From positions 496,001 to 560,000 of the forward strand of contig CP030886.1 of NCBI GenBank assembly GCA_006969745.1: 64,000 nt of DNA. Direction: 5' to 3'. Source of the DNA: Cytophagaceae bacterium (GTDB taxonomy: Bacteria > Bacteroidota > Bacteroidia > Cytophagales > Cyclobacteriaceae). Both the position numbers and the translations under genes were made by a program. The notes under the pieces are model-generated. The model worked only from the letters and a program-made list of their open reading frames with translations. It was not told the DNA's origin and did not search any database. Position 1 is the first letter of the stretch; each line of letters begins with the position of its first letter. Of this stretch, positions 9,168 to 17,919 are shown one piece after another.

Positions 9168-9190
9168 CTTATCTACACCACTTAGATAAG
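9168..9190. other. Perfect 8-bp hairpin in the gap after the sigma-factor operon
   Basis: CTTATCTA and TAGATAAG flank a 7-base loop, 21 bases after the membrane-protein stop. No T-run follows, so it is not a standard terminator on either strand. It may be an RNA 3' stabiliser or a protein site. The rest of the 9147-9350 gap holds short palindromes (9231-9245, 9272-9282) but no coding sequence that I can support. Confidence 0.4.
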
Positions 9191-9230
9191 GTCGCACCTT
9201 CGTTTCAGTATAAACTTCGCACTTCTGGTG

Positions 9231-9282
9231 CGGAACTTAGTTCCGTGACCTACTTCCGACTCATCAGCACTGAAGTAACTTC
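9231..9282. repeat. Two short palindromes of the GAAGT/ACTTC type
   Basis: CGGAAC-TTA-GTTCCG at 9231-9245 and GAAGTAACTTC at 9272-9282. The second is the reverse complement of the AAGTTACTTC core found at 7101-7110 and 19024-19033, always between genes. This may be a small dispersed intergenic repeat or unrelated convergent hairpins. Confidence 0.35.
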
Positions 9283-9350
9283 GGCGCTAGTGTGAGATAG
9301 ATTGCCTCAGTTCAAGTTCGGGTGTGCACCTGCAAATTGATGCTGAAACT

Positions 9351-9380
9351 AAAAACAAAAAAAGCGGCCAAGGCCGCTTT
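9351..9380 (-). terminator. Rho-independent terminator of the TonB receptor/TPR operon
   Basis: Read on the minus strand, a stem AAAGCGGCC/GGCCGCTTT with a minimal loop ends in a T-rich run (TTTTTTTGTTTTT). It lies 4 bases after the stop of the TPR gene. Confidence 0.8.
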
Positions 9381-9384
9381 CAAT

Positions 9385-10041
9385 TTATTCTCCGTCCCCT
9401 TTCTCACACAATTGCTTAATAGCCTGTTGAGTACTGTTTTTTCCCCAGGTTGGTGCAAAGGGATTTTCAGGTTCGCCCACTTTATCAAACATTACAAGAG
9501 CTTTGAATAAGCTACCACACGCTTCATCCGTACCACTTCCCATAAATTGAGCCGTACCATATTGCATGCGTCCCATCAAAAAATGTGCGCGAGGATTATT
9601 TGGGTCAAGAGCAATCGCTTTTTGAAAAGAAGCGAATGCGAGTCCACTGTAAGTCATCCCGCGAGTAGCCGGGTCAACCGCTAGTTTAATCATTTGCACA
9701 TAGCCTCTCATGGCTTCTAATTCGGAATCATTTGGCTTGATGTCTGCCCCCTTGTCTACTGCTTTCATTGCCAGATCAAGGTACTTGTCCTTGTCATCAG
9801 CAGTTTCTACCATGTCGCTCATTCTCAGGTAGCCAAAAGCCACATAATAGTATGGCTCCCAACGATCACCCTCTGCTTCCCCTATTCTATTGAGATTATT
9901 GATTACCGCCTGCATGGCCTCCGGCGTTTCCGCTGAAAACATAGCTGGAATATTCTTGCCCATTGCTTTTTCAAATTGGCCATTGGCAAAGACGAAAGTT
10001 GCACAAAGTATGCCGAGTAATAATATTAGATTCTTTTTCAT
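9385..10041 (-). CDS. Periplasmic TPR-like protein
   Basis: 218 aa. A signal peptide (about 1-19, MKKNLILLLGILCATFVFA) precedes an alpha-helical protein with tetratricopeptide-like repeats. One is clear: GLAFASFQKAIALDPNNPRAHFLMG at about residues 131-155. An earlier one lies around ALDLAMKAVDKGADIKPND. It follows the TonB-dependent receptor gene by 21 bases and ends at a strong terminator, so the two form one operon. TPR proteins bind partner proteins. Here it may work with the receptor or its cargo in the periplasm, but the sequence shows no more than that. Confidence 0.72.
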   Translation of the reverse strand: MKKNLILLLGILCATFVFANGQFEKAMGKNIPAMFSAETPEAMQAVINNLNRIGEAEGDRWEPYYYVAFGYLRMSDMVETADDKDKYLDLAMKAVDKGADIKPNDSELEAMRGYVQMIKLAVDPATRGMTYSGLAFASFQKAIALDPNNPRAHFLMGRMQYGTAQFMGSGTDEACGSLFKALVMFDKVGEPENPFAPTWGKNSTQQAIKQLCEKGDGE

Positions 10042-10062
10042 AATTGATAATTGTTTTTGATT

Positions 10063-12210
10063 TTAAAGATTTGGTAACTGATTAATTCCTTTATTTTTTG
10101 AAAGGGTGATGAATACCCCAAGAAATATGAATCTTGGTGCTGGCGGGGTGATTGCCCTGCTTGCATAAATGCCAGCTTCGTTTGGCTGATCTGCGAATTC
10201 ATATCCGAAAATATTGTTGATTCCAAGTACATTATTCACCATGGCATGGATGATGACCTGACTGCTATAGAGGTAGCTTACATTGAAACTCAGGTCATGG
10301 TATGCTGGAGTTTTTCCACCCAGATACTCCTCACTGTTTAGATCGTTGTATGGCCGGCCGCTTGCAAAAGAGTAGGTAACTCCTATCTGACTTTTGATGT
10401 CGTCAATAAACTTCTTCATGACAAATGAAAAGTTATGGCTAGATGCGAAAGAGGGCGTATACGATCCGGGGAAGTCTCTGTGATTGCGCTTCGTCTGGAT
10501 GAAAGAATAGCTTACCCAGTAATCCATGCTCTTAAATGTTTTGTTGTCTCTCCAGAAAAGGTCCAACCCACGGGCATAGCCATGCCCATCAAACAGAAAG
10601 GTGCTTGGATCATACACATTAGAATACCTTGTCAGGTCATCGTATTGCTTTTCGTAAGCTTCAATTCTAAAGCTCAAACCATCTTTTATCCACTGATAAT
10701 TCGCGATGTAGTGTTGGGCCATTTCTGATCTTGCCTCTTGATCAGTAAGTATGACTTGATTTTGAGGCGCTTGATAAAACTGACCGTAAGCCAGTGATAT
10801 TTGGCTGTTTGTTCCCGTCTTATATGCTGTTGAAAATCGTGGAGTTACGGTTTTTTGATCATTCAGATTGTTGTGCTCAAACCTAAGCCCCGCCTTAAAA
10901 GCAAGAGCTGAGGAAACAAATGCTTCAGTTTCTGCAAATGATGCTGAGATCCTTTCATCAAAATCCTGAACAAAAGATCCTGATGCATCTGTCAGTATCT
11001 GATCGAGATTGCGCTGAAACATTTCACCACCCAATAGAATTGCTATGCGATCCGAATGCTGATAATCAGCAACCACTTTCACATGCCCACCATTTAATTT
11101 TTGATCTCTGCTGTTTTCTGCAAGAGAAGCAAAATCCTTACTATGTGTTAGTGAAAAGCCTCCTCTTATTCCCCATTTCTCATTAATCAGCTCTCTATAT
11201 GAGGCATTGAAATGGCCATAGTCATTTGAAACATTTACCGCATGATCTACCTCCGGATTTGCTATATCTGCTTCGAAAAGCTCCATTCTAGAGCTACTCA
11301 GATTAGTATAAAACTTCAACAATCCGGTTTTACTGGTTTTCAGACGATAGGCGAAATTTCCATCCAAACCGGCAGGAGCTTTGTCCCACTTCAAGTTTTG
11401 TGGAGCTAGCTGAAAGTAAGGCTCCAGGTTTGTATACTGAATCTTTCCTGCGAGAGACCCATTGGAAAATGCCCTTGTAGCCGAAACATCAGCACCAACA
11501 GACATGAGAGAAATATCAGCGCGGTTATTTTCTGTCACATCTTTGGACTGAAGTATGAGTGCAGAAGAAAGTGCCTGACCATATTCAGCAGAATAACCTC
11601 CTGTCGAGAAACTCATGCCTTTAAACATGAATGGTGAGAATCTACTCCTGCTGGGCGTATTGGGTGCCGACGGACCATACTCGCTGTGGACAAGCATGCC
11701 GTCTATAAATGTTTTGGTTTCGCGACCATCACCCCCACGCACAAACAATCGTCCCGTCTCTCCTACTGTTTGAGTTCCCGGGAGCGTATTAAGCGCACCA
11801 GGAATATCAGCTGTAGCCCCAGCGGTAGTTACTATATCCAGTGGCTTCATCACTTCACGCTTATTCTCATCACTTGCGTTGAAAGAACCTGCGGTGATCA
11901 CCACAGCGTTGAGCACGCTTACTTCCTCTTTTAAAACAATGTTTAAGTCCTGACCTTTGGATTCTATGGGAAGTACTGCTTCGCGAAAGCCGATGAACGA
12001 GGCTATGAGTACAAGACTGTCAGTTTCTGAAGTCTCGAACGAAAATTTTCCATCTATATCTGTAGTTGCACCGTCATAGGTACCCTTCAAATACACATTA
12101 ACCCCAAGTAAGGGCTCCCCAGATTTTTCGGTTACAACCCCTGATATATTGAGCTGAGCATTGGCGGCAAGAATTCCAAGCGAAAGTATAAATGTGAGTA
12201 GAGTCTTCAT
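10063..12210 (-). CDS. TonB-dependent outer-membrane receptor
   Basis: About 715 aa. The ATG at 12210 (MKTLLTFILSLGILAANAQ) gives a clean signal peptide. An upstream ATG at 12228 would add six residues before it. Residues about 20-105 are a carboxypeptidase-regulatory-like domain (ISGVVTEKSGEPLLGVNVYLKGT, TDIDGKFSF). A plug domain follows (PGALNTLPGTQTVGETGRLFVRGGDG, TKTFIDGM), then a long beta-barrel. The plug-barrel class imports siderophores, cobalamin, peptides or glycans using TonB energy. No SusD partner lies beside it, so it is not a classical SusCD pair. The substrate is unknown. It heads an operon with the TPR protein. Confidence 0.88.
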   Translation of the reverse strand: MKTLLTFILSLGILAANAQLNISGVVTEKSGEPLLGVNVYLKGTYDGATTDIDGKFSFETSETDSLVLIASFIGFREAVLPIESKGQDLNIVLKEEVSVLNAVVITAGSFNASDENKREVMKPLDIVTTAGATADIPGALNTLPGTQTVGETGRLFVRGGDGRETKTFIDGMLVHSEYGPSAPNTPSRSRFSPFMFKGMSFSTGGYSAEYGQALSSALILQSKDVTENNRADISLMSVGADVSATRAFSNGSLAGKIQYTNLEPYFQLAPQNLKWDKAPAGLDGNFAYRLKTSKTGLLKFYTNLSSSRMELFEADIANPEVDHAVNVSNDYGHFNASYRELINEKWGIRGGFSLTHSKDFASLAENSRDQKLNGGHVKVVADYQHSDRIAILLGGEMFQRNLDQILTDASGSFVQDFDERISASFAETEAFVSSALAFKAGLRFEHNNLNDQKTVTPRFSTAYKTGTNSQISLAYGQFYQAPQNQVILTDQEARSEMAQHYIANYQWIKDGLSFRIEAYEKQYDDLTRYSNVYDPSTFLFDGHGYARGLDLFWRDNKTFKSMDYWVSYSFIQTKRNHRDFPGSYTPSFASSHNFSFVMKKFIDDIKSQIGVTYSFASGRPYNDLNSEEYLGGKTPAYHDLSFNVSYLYSSQVIIHAMVNNVLGINNIFGYEFADQPNEAGIYASRAITPPAPRFIFLGVFITLSKNKGINQLPNL

Positions 12211-12309
12211 GTTTTTGACTTTTAGCATGAGCCAAAAGTGAACCCGAAGACACTACTTCACTAATATGCCTTACCGAACTGTTGAAATTATAGGATGAGT
12301 TGTAAATGT

Positions 12310-13188
12310 TTATTCATGAACAAAAAAACGTCTGCCCGGAATGTCAATAGTTATGGATTTATCCTTAAACAGACCACTCCCGATAAGCGCCTCATAAATA
12401 AGTCCTTCTCTGAAAAGTACTGTTTTCGATACAGCTGGTTGATTAGAATTGCAAATGGTCAATTCTAGTGGCGAAGAATAATCCTTAAGTCTCCTCTTTT
12501 GAATCGGAGTGGTGTATGTATTTGATGGCACTCGTGTAGAGTCCAGACCCAGATGATTCATATAATAAGGATTTAAAAGAAACAACTCGTGACCACTTCC
12601 TGTATCAAATTCTGCATTGACAGTTATTTTATTGTCAACGCATACCGGGATACTAATGTCTAATGAGGCGTCTCCTTTTTGATGCAAGCTAATAGGAACA
12701 GATTTATAATTCGAAGCAATATCGTCTACCTCAGCTTTGCTTAGCAAACGTAGTTTTTGATTCTGGTAGTCAATTGTGAATGCCTTTTTTCGAAAAAAAG
12801 TCATTGAAAGTAAACCTTCAATGCCGTATTCATCTAGTGGTGGATATACAGCCCCTATGATATTGGTTTGTTCAAAACCTCCCAGCTCAATAGAGTTGAT
12901 AGAATAAAGCTCACCATCCAGTCTGTCTCCATCATGCCTAAATCCAGTAAAGAATCCGATTTCCTTCGCGGTACTGGATATTTTATTAAAAAAACTGGAG
13001 GACATAACAGTGACACCTGCTCCTGTATCCAATATGAAGTTGGCTGGTATCGTATCATTTACCTTTAATGAAACAATAATGTGACCTCCGTCAAGTATGG
13101 TCAATGGTATTTCTTGTGCAAAGACGCGTCCTACATTCAAAAGGAGAAACAGCGTGGCCTGGCTTAAAAATAGTTTCTGACTGATCAT
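12310..13188 (-). CDS. Exported retropepsin-like aspartyl protease
   Basis: 292 aa. A signal peptide (about 1-24, ending GRVFAQ) is followed by two clan AA half-domains, each with its catalytic triplet: ILDTGAGVT with Asp54 and FDTGSGHE with Asp195. Each half also has the later hydrophobic-Gly strand (GIEGLLSM and ALIGSGLF). Having both halves in one chain makes it pepsin-like in organisation, though the spacing is that of bacterial aspartyl protease family members found in Bacteroidota. It is likely periplasmic and its substrates are unknown. It is divergent from an AraC regulator gene 109 bases away. Confidence 0.8.
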   Translation of the reverse strand: MISQKLFLSQATLFLLLNVGRVFAQEIPLTILDGGHIIVSLKVNDTIPANFILDTGAGVTVMSSSFFNKISSTAKEIGFFTGFRHDGDRLDGELYSINSIELGGFEQTNIIGAVYPPLDEYGIEGLLSMTFFRKKAFTIDYQNQKLRLLSKAEVDDIASNYKSVPISLHQKGDASLDISIPVCVDNKITVNAEFDTGSGHELFLLNPYYMNHLGLDSTRVPSNTYTTPIQKRRLKDYSSPLELTICNSNQPAVSKTVLFREGLIYEALIGSGLFKDKSITIDIPGRRFFVHE

Positions 13189-13297
13189 TTAAATTTAGAT
13201 TTAGTAGGTGAAGCAACTCATAGGTATTTCAGAACATCAATACTTTAAGCAAAAGTGCAAAGAACTCCGTGGCTAAAAATTGTAAAAATCAGACAGT

Positions 13298-14128
13298 TTG
13301 AATCTAAAAGAAGCATATCCCAAAAATCCGCTCGTCGAAAGATTTGTTGATAGGTATCAGTACTATAACATTGAAAAGACCACGTTGCTTAAATCTATTC
13401 CAAATGGAAAAATCGAGTCGTGGGTAATCAATAATGGATCATGCCAACTCTGGGATGATAACCTTCAAGGGTTCAATGAAAACAAACAAAGTGGATTCTA
13501 TCCAGCCAGTAACTCTACTGCATACTTCAAAATAGATGGGGGATTTAAATGCTTGAATATCAAATGGAATCTCAATGCTCTGGCTCTCCCCTTTTTTAGG
13601 CGTTTTCAAAACGATTGGTCAAATTTTTCTTTGGAAGAGTTTGTCGGTAAAGATTCTTTTTCAGAACTAATTCATTTCTCTTGCCCAGAGAATAAAGAAA
13701 TTGAAGTAAGGATGCTAGACAAGATATTTGCAAAAGCAATCTCAAGTCATCACATTGACATAAAAATTTCAGAAATGATAAATACTATCCTGACCCATTT
13801 CCCAAATGGATTTAAGGTGCCTGACTTAGCCTCCAATATGTGCGTCTCCACGAAGACACTAGAGCGACAAATCAAAAGTCATTTGGGTTTGTTCCCTAAA
13901 GAACTTTCTAACATCTTACGGTTCTCAACCACAACAAACTACCATTTGAATCGGCAAGGATCTCATTTTTTTACTGATTCCATCAAATTTGGCTATTACG
14001 ATCAGTCACATTTCATTAAAGAATGCAAGAAGGTTACTGGGTACGCTCCTACCGAATTTTTTTCTAAATTGAAGTTTTCTACCAATGATCTAATCATTGA
14101 AAATGATAACCTAACCTTGAAAACATGA
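13298..14128 (+). CDS. AraC-family transcriptional regulator
   Basis: 276 aa. The C-terminal third is a double helix-turn-helix of the AraC/XylS type: VPDLASNMCVSTKTLERQIKSHLG, then SIKFGYYDQSHFIKECKKVTGYAPTEF. The N-terminal 150 residues resemble the ligand-binding half common in Bacteroidota AraC proteins. The start appears to be TTG at 13298: a stop lies in frame at 13283 and no ATG occurs before the HTH. Its last codons overlap the M20 peptidase start (ATGA), so it probably controls that gene. The divergent protease gene is another possible target. Confidence 0.85.
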   Translation: MNLKEAYPKNPLVERFVDRYQYYNIEKTTLLKSIPNGKIESWVINNGSCQLWDDNLQGFNENKQSGFYPASNSTAYFKIDGGFKCLNIKWNLNALALPFFRRFQNDWSNFSLEEFVGKDSFSELIHFSCPENKEIEVRMLDKIFAKAISSHHIDIKISEMINTILTHFPNGFKVPDLASNMCVSTKTLERQIKSHLGLFPKELSNILRFSTTTNYHLNRQGSHFFTDSIKFGYYDQSHFIKECKKVTGYAPTEFFSKLKFSTNDLIIENDNLTLKT

Positions 14129-15417
14129 AAAAAATTATCCTATGCTTAGCGAGTATTATTGTCTTGAATACACTAAATGCGCAGAAGTTTGATAAGCAAA
14201 TTGAAAAAATGGTCGCTCAGACAGAAAAAGATGTCATTGAGTGGCGCCATTGGTTTCATCAAAATGCAGAATTAAGTAATCGTGAGTTTGAGACAGCCAA
14301 ACGAATAGCCGAAATACTTACTGAAATTGGGTATGAGCCACAAACTGGTGTTGCTAAAACAGGCGTAGTAGCCATACTCAAAGGAGGAAAACCAGGTCCG
14401 GTGGTTGGCCTGCGAGCTGACATTGATGGACTACCAGTAAAAGAACGAGTGGAGCTTCCATGGGCTTCCAAGCAAATATCAGAATACAATGGAGAGCAAG
14501 TGCCTGTCATGCATGCATGTGGACATGATACCCATATTGGTATTCTCTTGGGTGTTGCAAAAATGCTATGGGAAATAAAAGATCAGGTTCCTGGAACAGT
14601 GAAGTTCATTTTCCAACCAGCAGAAGAAGGAGCACCTAAAGGAGAAGAAGGTGGAGCGCAGCTAATGGTGAAAGAAGGAGTTCTTAAAAATCCGGATGTA
14701 GACGCCATTTTTGGATTACATATCAATGCTCAAACACCTGTAGGAACAATAAAAGTACGACCTGAAGGAATTATGGCAGCTGTGAATTCTATGCGAATAG
14801 ATATCAAAGGAAAACAAGCACATGGCTCTGCTCCATGGGATGGAATTGATCCTGTAGTAACCGCTGCACAGATAATCAACAACCTCCAGACCATCATCAG
14901 TAGAAATATGCAGCTTACAGAGGCTCCTGCTGTGATCACTATTGGTGCAATTCATGGTGGCGTGAGATACAACATCATTCCAGAGGATCTTTACATGCTC
15001 GGAACCATACGAACATTGGATGCAGACATGCGTACCCAGATATTAAGTCGTATAAGAGAAGTGGCCACCAAGACTGCTGAGTCAAACAATGCCGAGATTG
15101 AAGTCTGGATAGATGAAGGATACCCGGTAACATACAATGAGGTGTCGCTATACGAAAAGATGCTGCCAACTTTGAAGCGAGCTGCAGGTGAAGAAAACGT
15201 TGAAATTATTAAGCCAATTACCGGAGCGGAAGATTTCTCATTTTTCCAGGAGCAGATCCCGGGGCTTTATTTCTTTGTGGGTGGTTGCCCACCGGATAGA
15301 GATCCTAAAAAGGTAGCTGGTCATCATACACCGGATTTCTATGTAGATGATAGTGGCATGGCACTTGGTATGAAAGCTATGATGGGTTTAACACTTGATT
15401 ATCTAAGCAAAAAGTAA
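14125..15417 (+). CDS. Exported M20 family metallo-amidohydrolase
   Basis: 430 aa. A signal peptide (about 1-19, LNTLNAQ) comes first. The M20D metal ligands are visible: MHACGHDTH (Cys132, His134), PAEEG (Glu167/168), GLHIN (His199) and GHHTPD (His401). Residues about 205-320 are the dimerisation domain. The family (IAA-amino acid hydrolase, hippurate hydrolase, N-acyl-amino acid amidohydrolase) cleaves N-acyl amino acids using two metal ions. A signal peptide is unusual for the classical cytoplasmic members but frequent in Bacteroidota. The gene is translationally coupled to the AraC regulator through an ATGA overlap. The acyl group and amino acid are unknown. Confidence 0.9.
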   Translation: MKKIILCLASIIVLNTLNAQKFDKQIEKMVAQTEKDVIEWRHWFHQNAELSNREFETAKRIAEILTEIGYEPQTGVAKTGVVAILKGGKPGPVVGLRADIDGLPVKERVELPWASKQISEYNGEQVPVMHACGHDTHIGILLGVAKMLWEIKDQVPGTVKFIFQPAEEGAPKGEEGGAQLMVKEGVLKNPDVDAIFGLHINAQTPVGTIKVRPEGIMAAVNSMRIDIKGKQAHGSAPWDGIDPVVTAAQIINNLQTIISRNMQLTEAPAVITIGAIHGGVRYNIIPEDLYMLGTIRTLDADMRTQILSRIREVATKTAESNNAEIEVWIDEGYPVTYNEVSLYEKMLPTLKRAAGEENVEIIKPITGAEDFSFFQEQIPGLYFFVGGCPPDRDPKKVAGHHTPDFYVDDSGMALGMKAMMGLTLDYLSKK

Positions 15418-15561
15418 GTTCATCTATAAATAATACCATTTCATAGTCAAATAATCATAATTCATAGTTAAAATGCTTACCAGTATATATGGTACAATAC
15501 CAATATATAATAGTAGTATTTGAATACATCTTTGAGGTATAATTATTAAACATTAAGAGCT

Positions 15562-15717
15562 ATGGGATATTTATTCAATCTATTTGCTAAGAAAGATGCG
15601 TTGAAACTCTCCAAAACAAATTCAGGAGAATGGGTGGTCAAAAAGAATTTGAAAATCCTTTATATCGGATCTAAAGACAAGTGTCAAACCTATATGAACC
15701 AGCTAAATGTGGCTTAG
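15562..15717 (+). CDS. Small basic protein of 51 residues
   Basis: The ATG at 15562 opens a 51-aa frame beginning MGYLFNLFAKKD and ending YMNQLNVA. It is rich in Lys (about 10) with one Trp (residue 24) and one Cys (residue 41). The frame has sensible codon use, sits alone between larger genes, and is followed after about 40 bases by a strong terminator on the same strand. Together these suggest an expressed unit. No family is recognised. The sequence just upstream (15440-15520) is very AT-rich with repeated TCATAGT and a near-palindrome around 15480-15494. Confidence 0.55.
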   Translation: MGYLFNLFAKKDALKLSKTNSGEWVVKKNLKILYIGSKDKCQTYMNQLNVA

Positions 15718-15755
15718 CGGTGAGCCAAAAACGGTTTAATTATAATTAGGTGTAT

Positions 15756-15787
15756 AACCCTGCCAGAAGGCAGGGTTTATTTTTTTT
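15756..15787 (+). terminator. Rho-independent terminator after the 51-aa gene
   Basis: A 9-bp stem AACCCTGCC/GGCAGGGTT with loop AGAA is followed by TATTTTTTT. The U-run overlaps the stop codon of the convergent EF-hand gene. Confidence 0.85.
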
Positions 15788-16373
15788 AATCGCGATCTGC
15801 CCAGAACCCAAAGAGCCAATTACCAGGGGCTTTCTCATCATTAGATCGAAAGAATTCGTCTACTGCGTGCATGAGTTCTCGCTTTGTTATAAAATCATCA
15901 CCATCACGATCAAGTTTGATGAATGCTTTTGCAGAATGCTTTATAGGAATGTGATAGCACATAAACATATCTGAATACTCATTTACAGATATCACGCCAT
16001 CATTGTTTACGTCGAATGCATCAAATATTGAGCTGATCATATGAATGACCCAACTCTTGTATACATGCTCATTGCCTTTGCTTAGCATGTTATCAAAAAA
16101 CTCGAGGAAATGCTCTTCATTTGCCACTCCTCCTTGGTGTTCAAAATACTTTTGAAACATTTTCCAGCTTTGTAAGCTGCGATCAATCACTTTTTGATAC
16201 TCTTCTGTACCGGGCTTGAATGTCCATAGGATACAAAGTGACTCACCTATTTCCATAAAGTCGTTGGATTCCAGGATACCATTTCTATCCTGATCCAGAA
16301 CTACATGAAAATAATGGGATATTTTTTGTTTCTGCAGCGGCGTAAGCATGTTATCTACTATTTTGAATTTCAA
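15786..16373 (-). CDS. EF-hand calcium-binding protein
   Basis: 195 aa without a signal peptide, so cytoplasmic. It has three EF-hand loops with correct ligands at positions 1, 3, 5 and 12: residues 27-38 (DQDRNGILESND), 121-132 (DVNNDGVISVNE) and 155-166 (DRDGDDFITKRE). A degenerate fourth site lies near 80-92. This four-site arrangement and length resemble calsymin or sarcoplasmic calcium-binding proteins, which buffer calcium. Bacterial members are known in actinomycetes and elsewhere, but their roles are not well settled. The start could be residue 1 or Met9. The gene ends convergently against the terminator of the 51-aa gene. Confidence 0.8.
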   Translation of the reverse strand: MKFKIVDNMLTPLQKQKISHYFHVVLDQDRNGILESNDFMEIGESLCILWTFKPGTEEYQKVIDRSLQSWKMFQKYFEHQGGVANEEHFLEFFDNMLSKGNEHVYKSWVIHMISSIFDAFDVNNDGVISVNEYSDMFMCYHIPIKHSAKAFIKLDRDGDDFITKRELMHAVDEFFRSNDEKAPGNWLFGFWADRD

Positions 16374-16687
16374 TAAGATAATTGATATATCTTAATACAC
16401 AAGGATATGCAAAGGTGACCAAAGTGGAAAATTACATGTGCTGTGTCTACGACTTGTACACCTAAATAATCGATGGATTGATTTCTACAGCCTTTTGAAA
16501 CGTTCCAAAGCCATTCGTTCCAGCTTTTCCCGATGTTCAGGACGCACAATGTCAATCATGGCTCGTTCGCATATGAGAAGATATGAACTAAATCAGCCGC
16601 TATAATGACATATTCTAGAGAAGAGGCCCCGGATTATTTTACATAACCACAGGGCCCCACTCTACTATGATTTTCTTTGTGCAAACC
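16374..16687. other. 314-base intergenic region with a possible 24-codon micro-frame
   Basis: This is the only gap above 300 bases. On the minus strand, 16559 down to 16485 reads as a 24-aa frame (MIDIVRPEHREKLERM then ALERFKRL) whose charged helical composition looks coding-like. It could be a micro-gene or the remnant of a lost gene. GGCCC/GGGCC copies near 16625-16655 could pair. No promoter or terminator is clear. Confidence 0.35.
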
Positions 16688-17842
16688 TTAAAGCCACTTT
16701 TTTCCTCGCATCTTTTCCACCAGAAATTGCATATCATCGTCTGACCCCATAGTTACACGTGCCCAATTCGGTTTGGAAGGCCACCCACCAGTCAGTAGGA
16801 TCTTATGCTTCCACATTAAGCTCTTATACTCATTGAATTTTTGCACATCATAGAAGACAAAGTTTGCATCACTCTTTACAAATGGAATATCGAGTTCGTT
16901 GAGTGATTGATAAAAGGCCAGTTTGCTCTTTTCATTAAATGCCCTTGATTTGGCTATGAAACGATCGTCATTGAGCGATTCGATTGCTGCGGCCACACTC
17001 AAAGAGTTGGGCATATTTCCGGGAAATCCAAGCGTGTACTTGCCTTCCATTGATTGAACAAATTCTGCGGGCCCTAATAAATAACCTATCCTAAGACCAG
17101 CCATTCCATATACTTTGGAAAATGTACGCGTAATCAAAACATTCTTCCCTTCCTTGATCAGGGGCGCCATGGTATGATTCCTCCATGAGTTGAGGTAATG
17201 AATATAGGCCTCATCCACTAAGACATGCGCTTTGTCGGTTACCGAGCTACAAAACGAACGTAGACTTTGCGGACTGCAACTGGTGCCGGTGGGATTGTTT
17301 GGATTGCAAATGGTTACCAACTTTGTCTTTGATGTAACCGCTGATTCCATTGCCGACAAATTCAATCGAAATTGTTCATCAACTTCAATAGGTCTCACAT
17401 TCGCTCCTATTTTTCTACCAAAGTTTCCTACTACATCAAAGCTTGGACTTGGGACGATAATCTCTCCGCCATTGGCTCCAAAATGTGAGGAAATCATAAT
17501 TAGAGATTCGAAAGATCCGTGGCTTAGAAGGACATTTTCAGGGTTTAGGCCTTCTTGCTTCGCAATCAACTCTTTCAGCGCCATAAAGTCATAGGAATGA
17601 AAAGTGGCGTATTTGCTTGATCTAGGTAGAAGTTCTTGAATAATTTGTGTGACTTTCTTGCTTGGTCCTAGTGGATTTTCATTGAATAGAAGTCTTCTCA
17701 CATCTTCATCGCCTTGCACGTGTGACAAGACTTTAGGTGAAGTCCTTCCAAATACATCAATGCCGTTGAGTATTCCGAATCCAGCTCCGGATGCCAGTGC
17801 TGATAGCTTTAACCACTCCCTTCTTTTGATCGTTGTGCTCAT
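16688..17842 (-). CDS. Tat-signal PLP-dependent aminotransferase (histidinol-phosphate aminotransferase-like)
   Basis: 384 aa. The body is a fold-type I class I/II aminotransferase: FNENPLGPS near the start, NPNNPTGT at 180-187, DEAYIHY at 210-216, the PLP lysine in TFSKVYGMAGLRIGY (Lys243), and a C-terminal RVTMGS substrate arginine. This is the HisC/CobC subgroup. The N terminus KRREWLKLSALASGAGFGIL carries the twin-arginine motif (Arg7-Arg8) and hydrophobic stretch of a Tat signal, which predicts a folded, cofactor-loaded protein exported to the periplasm. Export makes histidine synthesis an unlikely role. The substrate is unknown. An AraC-type membrane regulator gene lies immediately upstream on the same strand. 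Confidence 0.83.
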   Translation of the reverse strand: MSTTIKRREWLKLSALASGAGFGILNGIDVFGRTSPKVLSHVQGDEDVRRLLFNENPLGPSKKVTQIIQELLPRSSKYATFHSYDFMALKELIAKQEGLNPENVLLSHGSFESLIMISSHFGANGGEIIVPSPSFDVVGNFGRKIGANVRPIEVDEQFRLNLSAMESAVTSKTKLVTICNPNNPTGTSCSPQSLRSFCSSVTDKAHVLVDEAYIHYLNSWRNHTMAPLIKEGKNVLITRTFSKVYGMAGLRIGYLLGPAEFVQSMEGKYTLGFPGNMPNSLSVAAAIESLNDDRFIAKSRAFNEKSKLAFYQSLNELDIPFVKSDANFVFYDVQKFNEYKSLMWKHKILLTGGWPSKPNWARVTMGSDDDMQFLVEKMRGKKWL

Positions 17843-17919
17843 AGTGTTTTTGAGGTAAAGAAGCGGGTTACCTTCAAATTAAACCTATGAATTCATGAAT
17901 GCTGAAATGAATTTAATGT

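Noticed and set aside
16625..16660. GGCCC/GGGCC hairpin as terminator of the aminotransferase or EF-hand region
   Set aside because: The stem is short, the loop long, and no T-run follows on either strand.
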